Of a DNA stretch of 51,471 bases, positions 9,932 to 18,453 are shown piece after piece. Where the stretch lies: positions 1 to 51,471 of the forward strand of contig NZ_JAVBXR010000114.1 in NCBI RefSeq assembly GCF_030824455.1. Direction: 5' to 3'. Positions within the stretch are counted from its first letter, which is position 1, and every line of letters starts with the position of its first letter. The notes under the pieces were generated by a model. The model made no database searches and was not told the origin of the DNA. It was given only the letters and a program-made list of their open reading frames with translations. A program made the position numbers and the translations under genes. The DNA is from Desulfobulbus sp. Lineage in GTDB: Bacteria > Desulfobacterota > Desulfobulbia > Desulfobulbales > Desulfobulbaceae.

Positions 9932-12900
9932 ATGAGTCAACGCCCTGCGCGGCTGTTTTTTGACCGCAACGACTACAAATTGCTCAGCATCGTCAACGAC
10001 GTCCTCAAACGCGGCGCCCGCCCGCAATCGCTGAGCTCGCTGATGGCGCCACACATGCACCCCCACGGCATCAAGGAGATGGCCGCCCCCAGCGGCCTGC
10101 GCATCGCCTACGCCATCGTCAGCCTGCTCGGCTCGCTGGAGGCGGGCAAGGCCCACGACCGGATCGCCGCCCTGCGCAGCCTACGCGAGGAGGTGTTCAG
10201 CTCCGCCACCACCTTTTATCATAAAAACACCGCCCGAGTGTTGATGCAGATCATGAAGGAGTTGGTGCGCTCCGAGGGCAACGAGTTGCGCCAGCTCAAG
10301 CTGGCCCATGACTTCCGCACCGTCTACACCGGCAAGCCCCGGATGGTGCGGGAGGAGCTGGCCAAATACCATCTCATTGAAATGCCGGAGGAATGGAATC
10401 AGTTCGCCTTTGACGACCATGTCCACGACGCCAACACCAAGGGCCGCAAATCGCCGACCCATTTGCTGATGGACGCCTGGATCAAGGGCATCCGCAAACT
10501 GACCGTGGTCTACTACAACCATGTCGAGCGCGAGGTGGTGGAGGAACTGCTTGAGGCCGGGGCCATCCTCGACATCCACGTCCGCATCGGCATCGAATTC
10601 TCCGCCCGGTTCCGCGACCGGTTCGTCCGCTTTATCTGGGAACTGGAAGGTTTTTTTGACGCTCACAACCTGCTGCAATTCCTCCAGGAGGATACGGTCC
10701 GCGAGATGATGGCCGAGGGGCGCCAGGTCAGTCTCTACCAGCAGCGCTATGTGTTCGACGTGCTCGAAGCGTTCAACTGCAAACACCGGCAAACCCTGGA
10801 CCAGGAACTCGGCCTGGAGAGCGGCCCGTTGTCCGAGGCCGAATTCACCCGCTTTGTCGGCGCCGGCCAGCCCTCGCTGCTCCATCTGGCCAAGTGCATC
10901 CAGAACCGCTACCATGCCCTGCTGGACGCCCAGGTTCTGGCGATCCACGAACACCACCGGGGCGACTCCAAAAAACGGGAGGAGTTGCTGCTGGAATGCT
11001 CGCGCAAGATGCAGCTGCTTGGCCTAGAACGACTGATCGACCAGTTTTTGCTGCCCCTGCGCAATCCCGAGCTGCATGACCCCACCGTGCCCCACGACCA
11101 GGGAACGCCGCCGCTGCTCCAACTGTCGCCGCCTGAACTGCTGGCCCGTCTGTCGTCGATGCATTCCAGTTCCCGCTTCACCCTCAACCTGAGCAACCTC
11201 TCGATCCAGGACACCCTGGAATTGCTCTACTTCTGCGAGGGCCGGATCACCCACATCGAATCCTTCAACCTCAAGGACGCCTCCCACGGCATGACCGCGC
11301 TGGCCTCGACCAAGGGCAGCGGCTTTGCCGGCGAGGCGGTGGACATCACCAGCCCGGCGCGTAATTATCAGCTGATCAACGTCCTGCAAAAGGCCCTCAA
11401 CGAGGACAACGTCATCACCCTGAAACGGGCGATCCGCTCGATTATCTGGGATTTCGAGCGCACCCGCCTGCTGGTGGAACACCGCTGCGACGAACTTCGC
11501 AACAAGGCCGCAGCCGCCGAACCCCTCGCCAAATCGCGGGCCGAACTTGAGGCGATGAACCAGCGCAAAGCGGCCCTGCTGGACATCTTGGTCAACATCG
11601 AATCGTTTCACAACCACTACAACAAGCGCTACCTCGGCTCCCGCATCGGTTCCGGGTCAACCGGCCAATCGCAACTCCAGCACGGCATGGGTTTGGTGGC
11701 GATCGACACCCTGCCGCCGCGCGCCGCCCGCACCGTGCTGCGCGAACATCACAGCGGTCAGCGCAAACTCATCCCGGTGACGGCGCGGATGATCAGCCAC
11801 CACCACGTAAGCGGTTGCGAGCCGGTCTCGGCGCCCTGGCGCAAACGGCTGCTGGCCCACATTCCAGGGTTGCGGCGCGACAACGGGCGCCACTGGAACG
11901 ACTGGACCTTGGATAGGTTCGAGATTCATCCCGGCGTTGACGGCAACATCGCCACCCTGGGCGGGGTCCGCCGCATTCCCAACGTCGAGATCCATCCAGA
12001 TCTGAAAAAAAACAACGAAAAAATCGGTCGGCCGCTGCGCTATCTCAACACCCATCTGCTCAACACCCTCAAGGTCGCGGCCGGTTTCATCCCGGCTTTT
12101 TTGACCTTCAGCCTGACCAAGGACTGGTGGGTGCTGGCCTATTTCGGCGCCTTTATCTGGTTTGGCATCACCGGGGTGCGCAACATCATTCAATCGATTC
12201 TCGGCGGCGGCGGCCTCAAACGTTCGCCGCTCCTGCCCTGGAATTCGCTGGTCAGCTGGAGCCGCATCGCCGACTCGCTTTTTTACACCGGATTTTCCGT
12301 GCCGTTGCTCGATTATCTGGTCAAAACCCTGCTCATGCAGCAGCATCTGGGCGTCACCACCTCAACCAGCCCGCTGGCGCTCTACTCGGTGATGGCGCTC
12401 GCCAACGGCGTCTACATCTCCACCCACAACCTGCTGCGCGGCCTGCCCCGCAGCGCCGTAATCGGCAATTTTTTCCGCTCGATTCTCTCCATTCCCCTGG
12501 CCATTCTGTTCAACGATTGCCTGGCCGGGGCGCTGCACCTGGCCATGGTTCCCGGGGTTGAGGAAGGCTTGCAGAAATGGGCGGCGGTGATTTCCAAGCT
12601 GGCCTCGGATTGCGTGGCTGGAGTGATCGAAGGCCTGGCGGATCGGCAGAACAACATCCGCATCCGGCTGGTCGATTATCAGGAAAAGATTTCCCAGATG
12701 TTTTCGGTCTTTGCTCGCCTGGACGTGTTGTTCCCGGAAGAGGACGTCCTCGACATGCTCCAATCGCCCAAGAACTTGATTGCCGCCATTGGCGAAGACG
12801 CCCAGGATTTGAAAAAGGTGTTTATTGTCAACGCCCTGGACCTGATGTACATCTGGATGTACAAACCCCGGGCGCGCAGGGCCCTGCAGCAGATCGTCGT

Positions 12901-13126
12901 TGCCATGTCCACTGAGGAGTGGCTGATTTTCTACCGCTCGCAATTGGTGCTGAAGCGCAATCGGGAAATCAGCCAGGTGTTTGTCGACGGTCTGGTCGGC
13001 CGCAACTTTGCCAAGGCCCTGTCCTTTTATCTGGACCGATCCGACGCCTACCTCTACGACATGGTGAAAATGGGCATGCTGCGGGAAAAACTGCAAAAAA
13101 AGCAAGGCTTCGCCCCCACCGCCTGA
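9932..13126 (+). CDS. Large protein of unrecognised family: possible PHP-like domain fused to membrane region
   Basis: The product is 1,064 residues. I do not recognise a named family. The first 140 residues are helical. At about 160-260 the sequence DDHVHDANTKGRKSP (His 163 and 165), then LTVVYYNHVE and LDIHVRIGIEFSARF, resembles the metal-binding strands of PHP or amidohydrolase-type hydrolases; this is a weak, motif-level inference. The middle is soluble, with a leucine-rich stretch near 400-450. Residues of about 713-880 contain several hydrophobic segments, so the protein is probably anchored in the inner membrane by its later part, with a soluble helical tail. The ATG at 9932 is chosen because GGAG lies 9 bases upstream; the frame runs further back to 9830. 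No homologous partner lies next to it, and a perfect TATAAT at 9835 suggests its own promoter. Confidence 0.75.
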   Translation: MSQRPARLFFDRNDYKLLSIVNDVLKRGARPQSLSSLMAPHMHPHGIKEMAAPSGLRIAYAIVSLLGSLEAGKAHDRIAALRSLREEVFSSATTFYHKNTARVLMQIMKELVRSEGNELRQLKLAHDFRTVYTGKPRMVREELAKYHLIEMPEEWNQFAFDDHVHDANTKGRKSPTHLLMDAWIKGIRKLTVVYYNHVEREVVEELLEAGAILDIHVRIGIEFSARFRDRFVRFIWELEGFFDAHNLLQFLQEDTVREMMAEGRQVSLYQQRYVFDVLEAFNCKHRQTLDQELGLESGPLSEAEFTRFVGAGQPSLLHLAKCIQNRYHALLDAQVLAIHEHHRGDSKKREELLLECSRKMQLLGLERLIDQFLLPLRNPELHDPTVPHDQGTPPLLQLSPPELLARLSSMHSSSRFTLNLSNLSIQDTLELLYFCEGRITHIESFNLKDASHGMTALASTKGSGFAGEAVDITSPARNYQLINVLQKALNEDNVITLKRAIRSIIWDFERTRLLVEHRCDELRNKAAAAEPLAKSRAELEAMNQRKAALLDILVNIESFHNHYNKRYLGSRIGSGSTGQSQLQHGMGLVAIDTLPPRAARTVLREHHSGQRKLIPVTARMISHHHVSGCEPVSAPWRKRLLAHIPGLRRDNGRHWNDWTLDRFEIHPGVDGNIATLGGVRRIPNVEIHPDLKKNNEKIGRPLRYLNTHLLNTLKVAAGFIPAFLTFSLTKDWWVLAYFGAFIWFGITGVRNIIQSILGGGGLKRSPLLPWNSLVSWSRIADSLFYTGFSVPLLDYLVKTLLMQQHLGVTTSTSPLALYSVMALANGVYISTHNLLRGLPRSAVIGNFFRSILSIPLAILFNDCLAGALHLAMVPGVEEGLQKWAAVISKLASDCVAGVIEGLADRQNNIRIRLVDYQEKISQMFSVFARLDVLFPEEDVLDMLQSPKNLIAAIGEDAQDLKKVFIVNALDLMYIWMYKPRARRALQQIVVAMSTEEWLIFYRSQLVLKRNREISQVFVDGLVGRNFAKALSFYLDRSDAYLYDMVKMGMLREKLQKKQGFAPTA

Positions 13127-13216
13127 CGCTCGACCGCCCGGCCTCGCAGGGCCGATTGCCAGGCGTTCCGCTCCCACAGCGCGCCTTTGCCGGCGGCGAA
13201 AAACTCCAGCTTGGTG

Positions 13217-13245
13217 TTGACAGCCCGGATCAAATAAAATATATG
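13217..13245 (+). promoter_or_regulatory. Near-consensus sigma-70 promoter of the rrf2-DUF4492-cydAB operon
   Basis: TTGACA (13217-13222), a 17-base spacer and TATATG (13240-13245) lie 40 bases before the Rrf2 start. This is the best promoter match I saw in the window. Transcription would start near 13252. A ribosome site, GAGGGG at 13273-13278, sits 6 bases before the ATG. Confidence 0.75.
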
Positions 13246-13260
13246 AGACCTTATTGATCC
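13227..13260 (+). promoter_or_regulatory. Inverted repeat spanning the cyd-operon promoter, candidate Rrf2 operator
   Basis: GGATCAA at 13227-13233 and TTGATCC at 13254-13260 form a perfect 7-bp inverted repeat with a 20-base AT-rich interior. Its centre lies inside the -10 box. Rrf2-family regulators bind such AT-rich dyads, and many repress their own promoter by covering the -10. Autoregulation here by the Rrf2 protein encoded at 13285 is inferred from position; the arms are short and may be chance. Confidence 0.4.
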
Positions 13261-13284
13261 TATTTACCCTTTGAGGGGCTAAGC

Positions 13285-13770
13285 ATGCGTTTAACCCGGG
13301 CCGCCGAATACGCCATCCGCTGTGTGATTTACCTGTCCAGGCAAGGTCAGTCCGTCCTGACCAGTCGTCAGGAGATTGCCGAACAGGCCGACATCCCCGC
13401 CCATTTCCTCGCTAAAATCGCCCAGGATCTGGCCAAGGCCGGCCTGATTGAAATCCGCCAGGGGGCGCGGGGCGGCTTTCTCCTTAGCAAAAACCCGGCC
13501 GACGTCACCCTGCTGGAGGTGGTGGAAACCATGATCGGCGAAATCTCCCTCAACGACTGCGTCGCCAGGCCCTCCGGGTGCAAAATCAGCCCCTGCTGCT
13601 CGGTGCACCGGGTCTGGCTGGACGCCCGCGACCAGCTGCGCGACAGCCTGCGCCGGGTCAGTTTCGACCAACTGATCGCCGACGCCTCCTGTTTTCCCTC
13701 CTATCCCAAGGCCTTGCTGGAAACGGAAGGGCTGGAAACGCCGCTCTCGGCGCGAAACGATTTGCAATGA
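13285..13770 (+). CDS. Rrf2-family transcriptional regulator, probable Fe-S sensor of the cytochrome bd operon
   Basis: The product is 161 residues, with an N-terminal winged helix typical of Rrf2 (MRLTRAAEYAIRCVIYLS, then a QGARGGFLL wing). Cysteines lie at 92, 99, 104 and 105, with a histidine at 108. The spacing is close to the IscR ligands (Cys92, 98, 104 and His107), so an iron-sulfur cluster that senses oxygen, NO or iron is likely. This is established for IscR and NsrR and inferred here. The gene heads an operon with cydAB. Its TGA overlaps the next ATG (ATGA, 13767-13770), which ties regulator and oxidase synthesis together. A strong promoter with a dyad over the -10 lies just upstream. 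Confidence 0.9.
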   Translation: MRLTRAAEYAIRCVIYLSRQGQSVLTSRQEIAEQADIPAHFLAKIAQDLAKAGLIEIRQGARGGFLLSKNPADVTLLEVVETMIGEISLNDCVARPSGCKISPCCSVHRVWLDARDQLRDSLRRVSFDQLIADASCFPSYPKALLETEGLETPLSARNDLQ

Positions 13771-14039
13771 ACGGTCCGCCCGAACATCGCCCGCCGCTGT
13801 TGCTGCGAATCTACCAGTTCTACCGCGACGGCTTCCGCCAGATGACCGTCGGCCGCACCCTGTGGAAAATTATCTTCATAAAATTGTTTATTATGTTTGC
13901 AGTCTTGAAATTTTTCTTCTTTCCTGATTTCCTGGCTACGACCTTTTCAACCGATGCGCAACGGGCAGACCATGTGATCGACCAACTGACGCAATCCGCC
14001 CAAGGATATACCAACCCCGTCAAAGGAGAACGACTATGA
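13767..14039 (+). CDS. DUF4492 small membrane protein linked to cytochrome bd
   Basis: The product is 90 residues. The core IYQFYRDGFRQMTVGRTLWK, then a hydrophobic helix (IIFIKLFIMFAVLKFFF) and FPDFLATTF, matches DUF4492, known mainly as a small gene directly upstream of cydA in several anaerobe and epsilonproteobacterial genomes. One TM segment is seen at about 33-50. The start overlaps the rrf2 stop and the stop overlaps the cydA start, both as ATGA, so all three are translationally coupled. A role in assembly or stability of the bd oxidase is inferred from this conserved position; no biochemical function is known to me. Confidence 0.88.
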   Translation: MNGPPEHRPPLLLRIYQFYRDGFRQMTVGRTLWKIIFIKLFIMFAVLKFFFFPDFLATTFSTDAQRADHVIDQLTQSAQGYTNPVKGERL

Positions 14040-15574
14040 TTGAAAACCTGGACCTCGGCATGGTCAACTGGGCACGGGCGCAGTTTGCCCTGACCGCCAT
14101 GTACCACTGGATTTTTGTGCCGCTCACCCTCGGCATCACCTGGATCATTGCCTTTTATCACTCGATCTATGTGAAAACCGGCAACGAGGAGTGGAAGCGG
14201 CTGACCAAATTCTGGATGAAGCTGTTCGGCGTCAACTTCGCCATTGGCGTGGCCACCGGCATTATCATGGAGTTCGAGTTCGGCACCAACTGGTCCAACT
14301 ACTCCTGGATGGTCGGCGACATCTTTGGCGCGCCGCTGGCGATTGAAGGCATTTTTGCCTTCTTCCTTGAGGCCACCTTTTTTGCGGTGATGTTTTTCGG
14401 CTGGAACCGGGTTTCCAAGGGCTTTCACCTCTTCTCCACCTGGATGGTGGCGGTCGGCTCCAACCTGTCGGCGGTGTGGATCCTGGTGGCCAACGCCTGG
14501 ATGCAGCACCCGGTGGGCCAGGCCTTCAACCCCGACACCGCCCGTTTTGAGATGCAAAACTTCGCCGAGGTCGCCTTCTCGCCCTACGCGATCAACAAAT
14601 TCACCCACGCCACCAGCTCTTCCATGCTGATGGCCGCTTTCTTCGTCATCTCGATCTCTTCCTGGTATCTGCTGCGCGGTCGGCACATCGTCATGGCCAA
14701 GCGCTCGATTGTGGTGGCCGCGACCCTGGGACTGCTGGCCTCGGTGTTCACCATCTTCAACGGCGACGAATCAGCCTATGAGATCGCCCAGGTGCAGCCG
14801 ATGAAACTGGCCGCCTTCGAGGGCCTCTACGAGGGCCAGACCAACGCCGGCCTGGTGGCCATCGGCCTGATCAATCGTGATAAAAAGGTCTACGACCAGC
14901 AGGAGCCGTTCATCGGCTTTAACGTCCACATCCCGGGCCTGCTGTCCCTGATGGCCAACCGGTCCTTTGGCTCCTTTGTGCCCGGCATGAAGGATCTGGT
15001 CTACGGCAACGCCGAGCACAACATTCTGGGCGCGGTGCAGAAGATGGAGCGGGGCAAGAAGGCCGTGGCCAGTCTGGACGCCTACAAGCAGGCGAAAAAG
15101 GCCGACGACAAGGCTGCGGCCGACGTGCATCTCGCCTCCTTCAACGAGTACAAGGAATTTCTCGGCTACGGCTACCTCAACAAACCCGAAGAGGCGGTTC
15201 CGCCGGTGGCGCTTTCGTTCAACGCCTTCCACGTCATGGTCATTCTCGGTTCGCTCTTCCCGCTGATATTCCTGGGCTATCTCTACTTTTCCTACAAGGG
15301 CAACCTGGCGGAGAAGAAATGGCTGCTGGGACTGGGGACCATCACCTATCTCCTGGGTATCATGGCCTCTCAGGCCGGCTGGATTGTGGCCGAGGTCGGA
15401 CGCCAGCCCTGGTCGATCCAGGATCTGCTGCCCACCACCATCGCCCGCACCAACCTGACCGCCAGCACGGTGCAGACCACCTTTTTCATGTTCCTGGCGC
15501 TGTTCACCCTGCTGTTGATCGCTGAGATCAGCATCATGGTCAAGCAGATCAACATCGGACCGGAGGAAAATTAA
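14036..15574 (+). CDS. cydA: Cytochrome bd quinol oxidase subunit I
   Basis: The product is 512 residues, close to the E. coli length of about 520. The start (ARAQFALTAMYHWIFVPLTL) contains the conserved His that binds haem b595 (His24 here, His19 in E. coli). GIFAFFLEATFFAVMFFGW carries the acidic residues of the proton channel, FTHATSSSMLMAAFF carries the second conserved His, and GRQPW precedes the final helices. The Q-loop, in the region of ERGKKAVASLDAY, is of the short type. Subunit I binds all three haems, oxidises quinol and reduces O2 to water in the inner membrane. In an anaerobe this typically serves oxygen removal as well as respiration. It is coupled to DUF4492 upstream and followed one base later by cydB. 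Confidence 0.97.
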   Translation: MIENLDLGMVNWARAQFALTAMYHWIFVPLTLGITWIIAFYHSIYVKTGNEEWKRLTKFWMKLFGVNFAIGVATGIIMEFEFGTNWSNYSWMVGDIFGAPLAIEGIFAFFLEATFFAVMFFGWNRVSKGFHLFSTWMVAVGSNLSAVWILVANAWMQHPVGQAFNPDTARFEMQNFAEVAFSPYAINKFTHATSSSMLMAAFFVISISSWYLLRGRHIVMAKRSIVVAATLGLLASVFTIFNGDESAYEIAQVQPMKLAAFEGLYEGQTNAGLVAIGLINRDKKVYDQQEPFIGFNVHIPGLLSLMANRSFGSFVPGMKDLVYGNAEHNILGAVQKMERGKKAVASLDAYKQAKKADDKAAADVHLASFNEYKEFLGYGYLNKPEEAVPPVALSFNAFHVMVILGSLFPLIFLGYLYFSYKGNLAEKKWLLGLGTITYLLGIMASQAGWIVAEVGRQPWSIQDLLPTTIARTNLTASTVQTTFFMFLALFTLLLIAEISIMVKQINIGPEEN

Positions 15575-15575
15575 A

Positions 15576-16727
15576 ATGATAGAACAACTGGATTACAAAA
15601 CCCTGCAGCACCTCTGGTGGCTGATCTGTTCGGTGGTTGGCGCCCTGTTTCTGTTTCTCACCTTTGTCCAGGGCGGGCAGAGCCTGCTGTGGCAGGTGGC
15701 CAAGACCCCGACCGAAAAAGACCTGATCATCAACTCGCTCGGCCGCAAATGGGAGATGACCTTCACCACCCTGGTGCTGTTCGGCGGGGCGCTGTTCGCC
15801 TCCTTTCCCAAATTTTACTCGACCTCCTTTGGCGGCGCCTACTGGGTGTGGATTCTGATCCTGTTCACCTTCATCGTCCAGGCGGTCAGCTACGAGTTCC
15901 GCAAAAAACCGTGGAACATCTACGGCAGCCTGGTGTATGAGGGCTTGCTCTTCATCAACGGCGTGGTCGGCGTCCTGCTGATCGGCGCGGCGGTCGGCAC
16001 CTTCTACACCGGCTCCAACTTTCAGCTCGACGCCAGCAACTTCGTCACCTGGACCAGTCCCCTGCGGGGCCTGGAGGCGGCGCTCAGCCCCTCGGTTTCC
16101 TCCATCTTCAACATCGCCATGGGCCTCTTTCTGGTGTTCAACTCCCGCACCCTGGGCGCCATGTATCTGATCAACAACCTCGAACTCGGCGAGATCCCGG
16201 AGATGGAAACCCGGCTGCGCAAGGCCTGCTGGCAGAATCTAATCCTCTCCCTGCCCTTCTGTCTGCTGATCGTCGCCTCGCTCTTGTTCATGCGCGGTTA
16301 CGGCATTGTCGACGCCCAGGGCACGATTGAAATCGTCAGCTTCAAATACCTCCGCAATCTGCTGGCCAACCCCTGGATGCTCGGGCTGTTGCTGGCCGGA
16401 CTGGGCCTGCTGATCTACGGCGTCTGGAAGACCGCCAAAACCACCGAGACCTGCGGCATCTGGTACGGCGGTCTCGGCACGGTGCTGGTCGGGTTGACGG
16501 TGCTGATGCTGCCGGCCTACAACAACACCGCCTTTTATCCCTCCAAGGTGGATTTGCAGTCCAGCCTGACCATCTACAACGCCTCGTCAAGCCCTTACAC
16601 GCTGAAGGTGATGACCTACGTGGCCCTGGGCATTCCCTTTGTGCTCGCCTACGTGGCCTACGTCTGGTGGGCCATGAACCGGACCAAAATCAAAATCGAG
16701 GACACCGGCGACCGGGCGGCCTACTGA
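15576..16727 (+). CDS. cydB: Cytochrome bd quinol oxidase subunit II
   Basis: The product is 383 residues (E. coli CydB is about 379) with eight to nine hydrophobic helices. Typical features are LQHLWWLICSVVGALFLFLTF at the start, GRKWEMTFTTLVLFGGALFA, and YEFRKKPWNIYG. CydB is the structural partner of CydA in the inner membrane. GGAGG at 15562-15566 lies 9 bases before the ATG, and only one base separates it from the cydA stop. A small CydX-like gene follows after an intergenic hairpin. Confidence 0.96.
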   Translation: MIEQLDYKTLQHLWWLICSVVGALFLFLTFVQGGQSLLWQVAKTPTEKDLIINSLGRKWEMTFTTLVLFGGALFASFPKFYSTSFGGAYWVWILILFTFIVQAVSYEFRKKPWNIYGSLVYEGLLFINGVVGVLLIGAAVGTFYTGSNFQLDASNFVTWTSPLRGLEAALSPSVSSIFNIAMGLFLVFNSRTLGAMYLINNLELGEIPEMETRLRKACWQNLILSLPFCLLIVASLLFMRGYGIVDAQGTIEIVSFKYLRNLLANPWMLGLLLAGLGLLIYGVWKTAKTTETCGIWYGGLGTVLVGLTVLMLPAYNNTAFYPSKVDLQSSLTIYNASSSPYTLKVMTYVALGIPFVLAYVAYVWWAMNRTKIKIEDTGDRAAY

Positions 16728-16751
16728 ACCAAGACTACGCATTGTTCTTGC

Positions 16752-16779
16752 GTCCGAGGCGGTTTGCGCCGCCTCGGAC
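16752..16779 (+). other. Perfect 11-bp stem-loop between cydB and the CydX-like gene
   Basis: GTCCGAGGCGG and CCGCCTCGGAC are exact reverse complements around a six-base TTTGCG loop. No T-run follows, so it is not a standard intrinsic terminator. Position between cydB and a tiny membrane gene with its own strong ribosome site suggests an mRNA stabiliser or differential-expression element (inference). Confidence 0.65.
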
Positions 16780-16811
16780 GACCTCTCACCGTTTACCTAA
16801 AGGAGCCTACC

Positions 16812-16904
16812 ATGAGCCTGTTTATATCGTTTGCCTGGGTGGCCGTGCTTGCCGCGTCCTACTTCCTGGCCGTTCGCTTGTTGAAAAAAACCGACCTCTA
16901 CTGA
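16812..16904 (+). CDS. Putative CydX-like small subunit of cytochrome bd (30 residues)
   Basis: A 30-residue ORF reads MSLFISFAWVAVLAASYFLA followed by VRLLKKTDLY. It consists of one hydrophobic helix with an FAW motif near its start and a short basic tail. CydX in E. coli is a small single-TM protein (about 37 residues) encoded after cydB that stabilises the haems; it also has aromatic residues including Trp near the start. AGGAG at 16801-16804 plus the preceding A sits about 7 bases before the ATG. Similarity to CydX is by size, topology and position, not by alignment, so a different small bd subunit (CydS/CydY-like) is possible. The deposited annotation may well lack this gene because it is so short. 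Confidence 0.7.
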   Translation: MSLFISFAWVAVLAASYFLAVRLLKKTDLY

Positions 16905-17092
16905 ATCCTCCCCCTGCGAGTTGATCGACCCAGCGCCGCCGGACAAGAAAACGCTTGACGAAACAGCGACAATGTAGGACTGATGTCCCGCCCGAGCCGT
17001 TGCCGCGCAAGCAGAGCCTGCCGGCCGGCGACGCTGCCTTTCGAAACAAATATGTAGCATCTTTTTTTCAAGTATGCCATTTATGACAAACC

Positions 17093-17118
17093 CTCCGGCC
17101 TCCCCGCGGAGACCGGAG
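17093..17118 (+). other. Stem-loop in the livK leader
   Basis: CTCCGG (17093-17098) pairs with CCGGAG (17113-17118), and inside it CTCC pairs with GGAG across a CCGC loop, with one mismatch between. It lies 60 bases before the livK start in a 273-base gap that otherwise shows only a short T-run near 17062. A leader regulatory or stability role is possible but unproven. Confidence 0.3.
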
Positions 17119-17177
17119 ATCCATGCCGCAGGCGCGCGCGCCCAACGCTGATTGTCTTTATCCAAGGAGGAAAAAGT

Positions 17178-18380
17178 ATGCCCAAACAGATGTTCTCGCT
17201 GTGCTCGCTGCTGGCCGTGGCCGGCATGACCTTGGCCCTTTGCGCCCCGTCGGCCTTTGCCGCCGACGGCAAGTCGATCAAGATCGCCACCCAATCGCCT
17301 CTTTCCGGCGATCAATCGGTTGTGGGCGTGGACATCAAGCGCGGCGCCGAAATGGCGCTGGAGCAATTTGGCAAGCCCCTGGCCGACATGGGGTTCAAGG
17401 TCGAACTGGCCCCGTTTGACGATCAGGCCAATCCCGACACCGGCGTGGCCAACGCCAAACGCATCGTGTCCGACCCCTCCATTCTGGCCGTGGTCGGCCA
17501 TTACAACTCAGGCGTCCAGATTCCTTCCTCCGAGGTCTACCACACCTCCGGCCTGGCCAACGTCTCGCCGGCCAACACCAATCCCAAGGTCACCACCCGC
17601 GGTTATGCGGAAATCAACCGCATAGTCGGCCGCGACGACGTGCAAGGCCTGGTGGGCGCCGACTTCGCCGGCAGTCACGGCGTCAAGAGCGTGTTCGTTG
17701 TCCACGACAAAACCGCCTATGGCCAGGGCATTGCCGAATTCTTCAAAAAACGGGCCGAAGAGAAGGGCCTCAAAGTGCTCGGCTTTGAAGGCACGGAAGA
17801 AAAGGCCAATTTTGACGCCCTGCTCTCACCGGTGATTGCCGGCAACCCTGACCTGGTCTACTTCGGCGGCATGACCTTTCAGGCCGCAGTGCTCTTCCGG
17901 CAGGCGCGGGAACGCGGTTATCAAGGCATGTTCATGAGCGACGACGGCTTTGACTCCTCCGACGCCACCAAGATTGCCGGGCAAACCCTGCTCGACGGCG
18001 CCGGCACCTATTACTCCACGGTTTCCGGACCGGCCTCGGTCTATCCAGGCACAGCCAAGTTCATCCAGGATTTCAAGGCCAAGTACAACGCCGATCCCCA
18101 GCCGTTCGCAGCCCAGGGTTTTGACTCCATGGCCATCTGCCTGAAGGCGATCGAGAATGCGGCCAAAGCCAAAAAAGACGGCGTGCCCAGCCGGGCGGAA
18201 GTGGCCCAGGCCATCCGCGCCATCAAAGATTTTCCCGGCATCACCGGCACTTTCAGCTTCAACGCCATCGGCGACCCCACCGTGGCCCAATATTTCGTGA
18301 TCAAGGTCAATTCGCCGGATCCCGCCAAATGGAGCGCCAACTCCGTGGTTGAGACCCTCAACATCGCGCCGCCGAAATAA
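17178..18380 (+). CDS. livK: Branched-chain amino acid ABC transporter, periplasmic binding protein
   Basis: The product is 400 residues with a signal peptide ending APSAFA (cut near 28/29), then KIATQSPLSGDQSVVGVDIKRGAEMALEQ. That is the classic start of type I periplasmic leucine/isoleucine/valine-binding proteins. Two Rossmann-like lobes follow (for example VVGHYNSGVQIPSSEVYH, DLVYFGGMTFQAAVLF). It captures substrate in the periplasm and delivers it to LivHM. AAGGAGG lies 7-8 bases before the ATG. The exact substrate could be another amino acid, amide or urea, because the family is broad. A terminator directly after the gene separates it from the permease genes, which usually allows the binding protein to be made in excess. 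Confidence 0.93.
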   Translation: MPKQMFSLCSLLAVAGMTLALCAPSAFAADGKSIKIATQSPLSGDQSVVGVDIKRGAEMALEQFGKPLADMGFKVELAPFDDQANPDTGVANAKRIVSDPSILAVVGHYNSGVQIPSSEVYHTSGLANVSPANTNPKVTTRGYAEINRIVGRDDVQGLVGADFAGSHGVKSVFVVHDKTAYGQGIAEFFKKRAEEKGLKVLGFEGTEEKANFDALLSPVIAGNPDLVYFGGMTFQAAVLFRQARERGYQGMFMSDDGFDSSDATKIAGQTLLDGAGTYYSTVSGPASVYPGTAKFIQDFKAKYNADPQPFAAQGFDSMAICLKAIENAAKAKKDGVPSRAEVAQAIRAIKDFPGITGTFSFNAIGDPTVAQYFVIKVNSPDPAKWSANSVVETLNIAPPK

Positions 18381-18399
18381 GGCTTCCTCAGGCATGACG

Positions 18400-18437
18400 C
18401 TTCCGGTCCTTCACGCAAGGGCCGGAAGTTTTTTTTT
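18400..18437 (+). terminator. Intrinsic terminator/attenuator between livK and livH
   Basis: CTTCCGG-t-CCTT (18400-18411) pairs with AAGG-g-CCGGAAG (18417-18428) around a CACGC loop, followed by nine Ts (18429-18437). Position inside the liv operon, 16 bases before livH, suggests partial read-through that lowers permease and ATPase levels relative to the binding protein. Confidence 0.88.
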
Positions 18438-18453
18438 AGCGCAGGGAGCGCTT

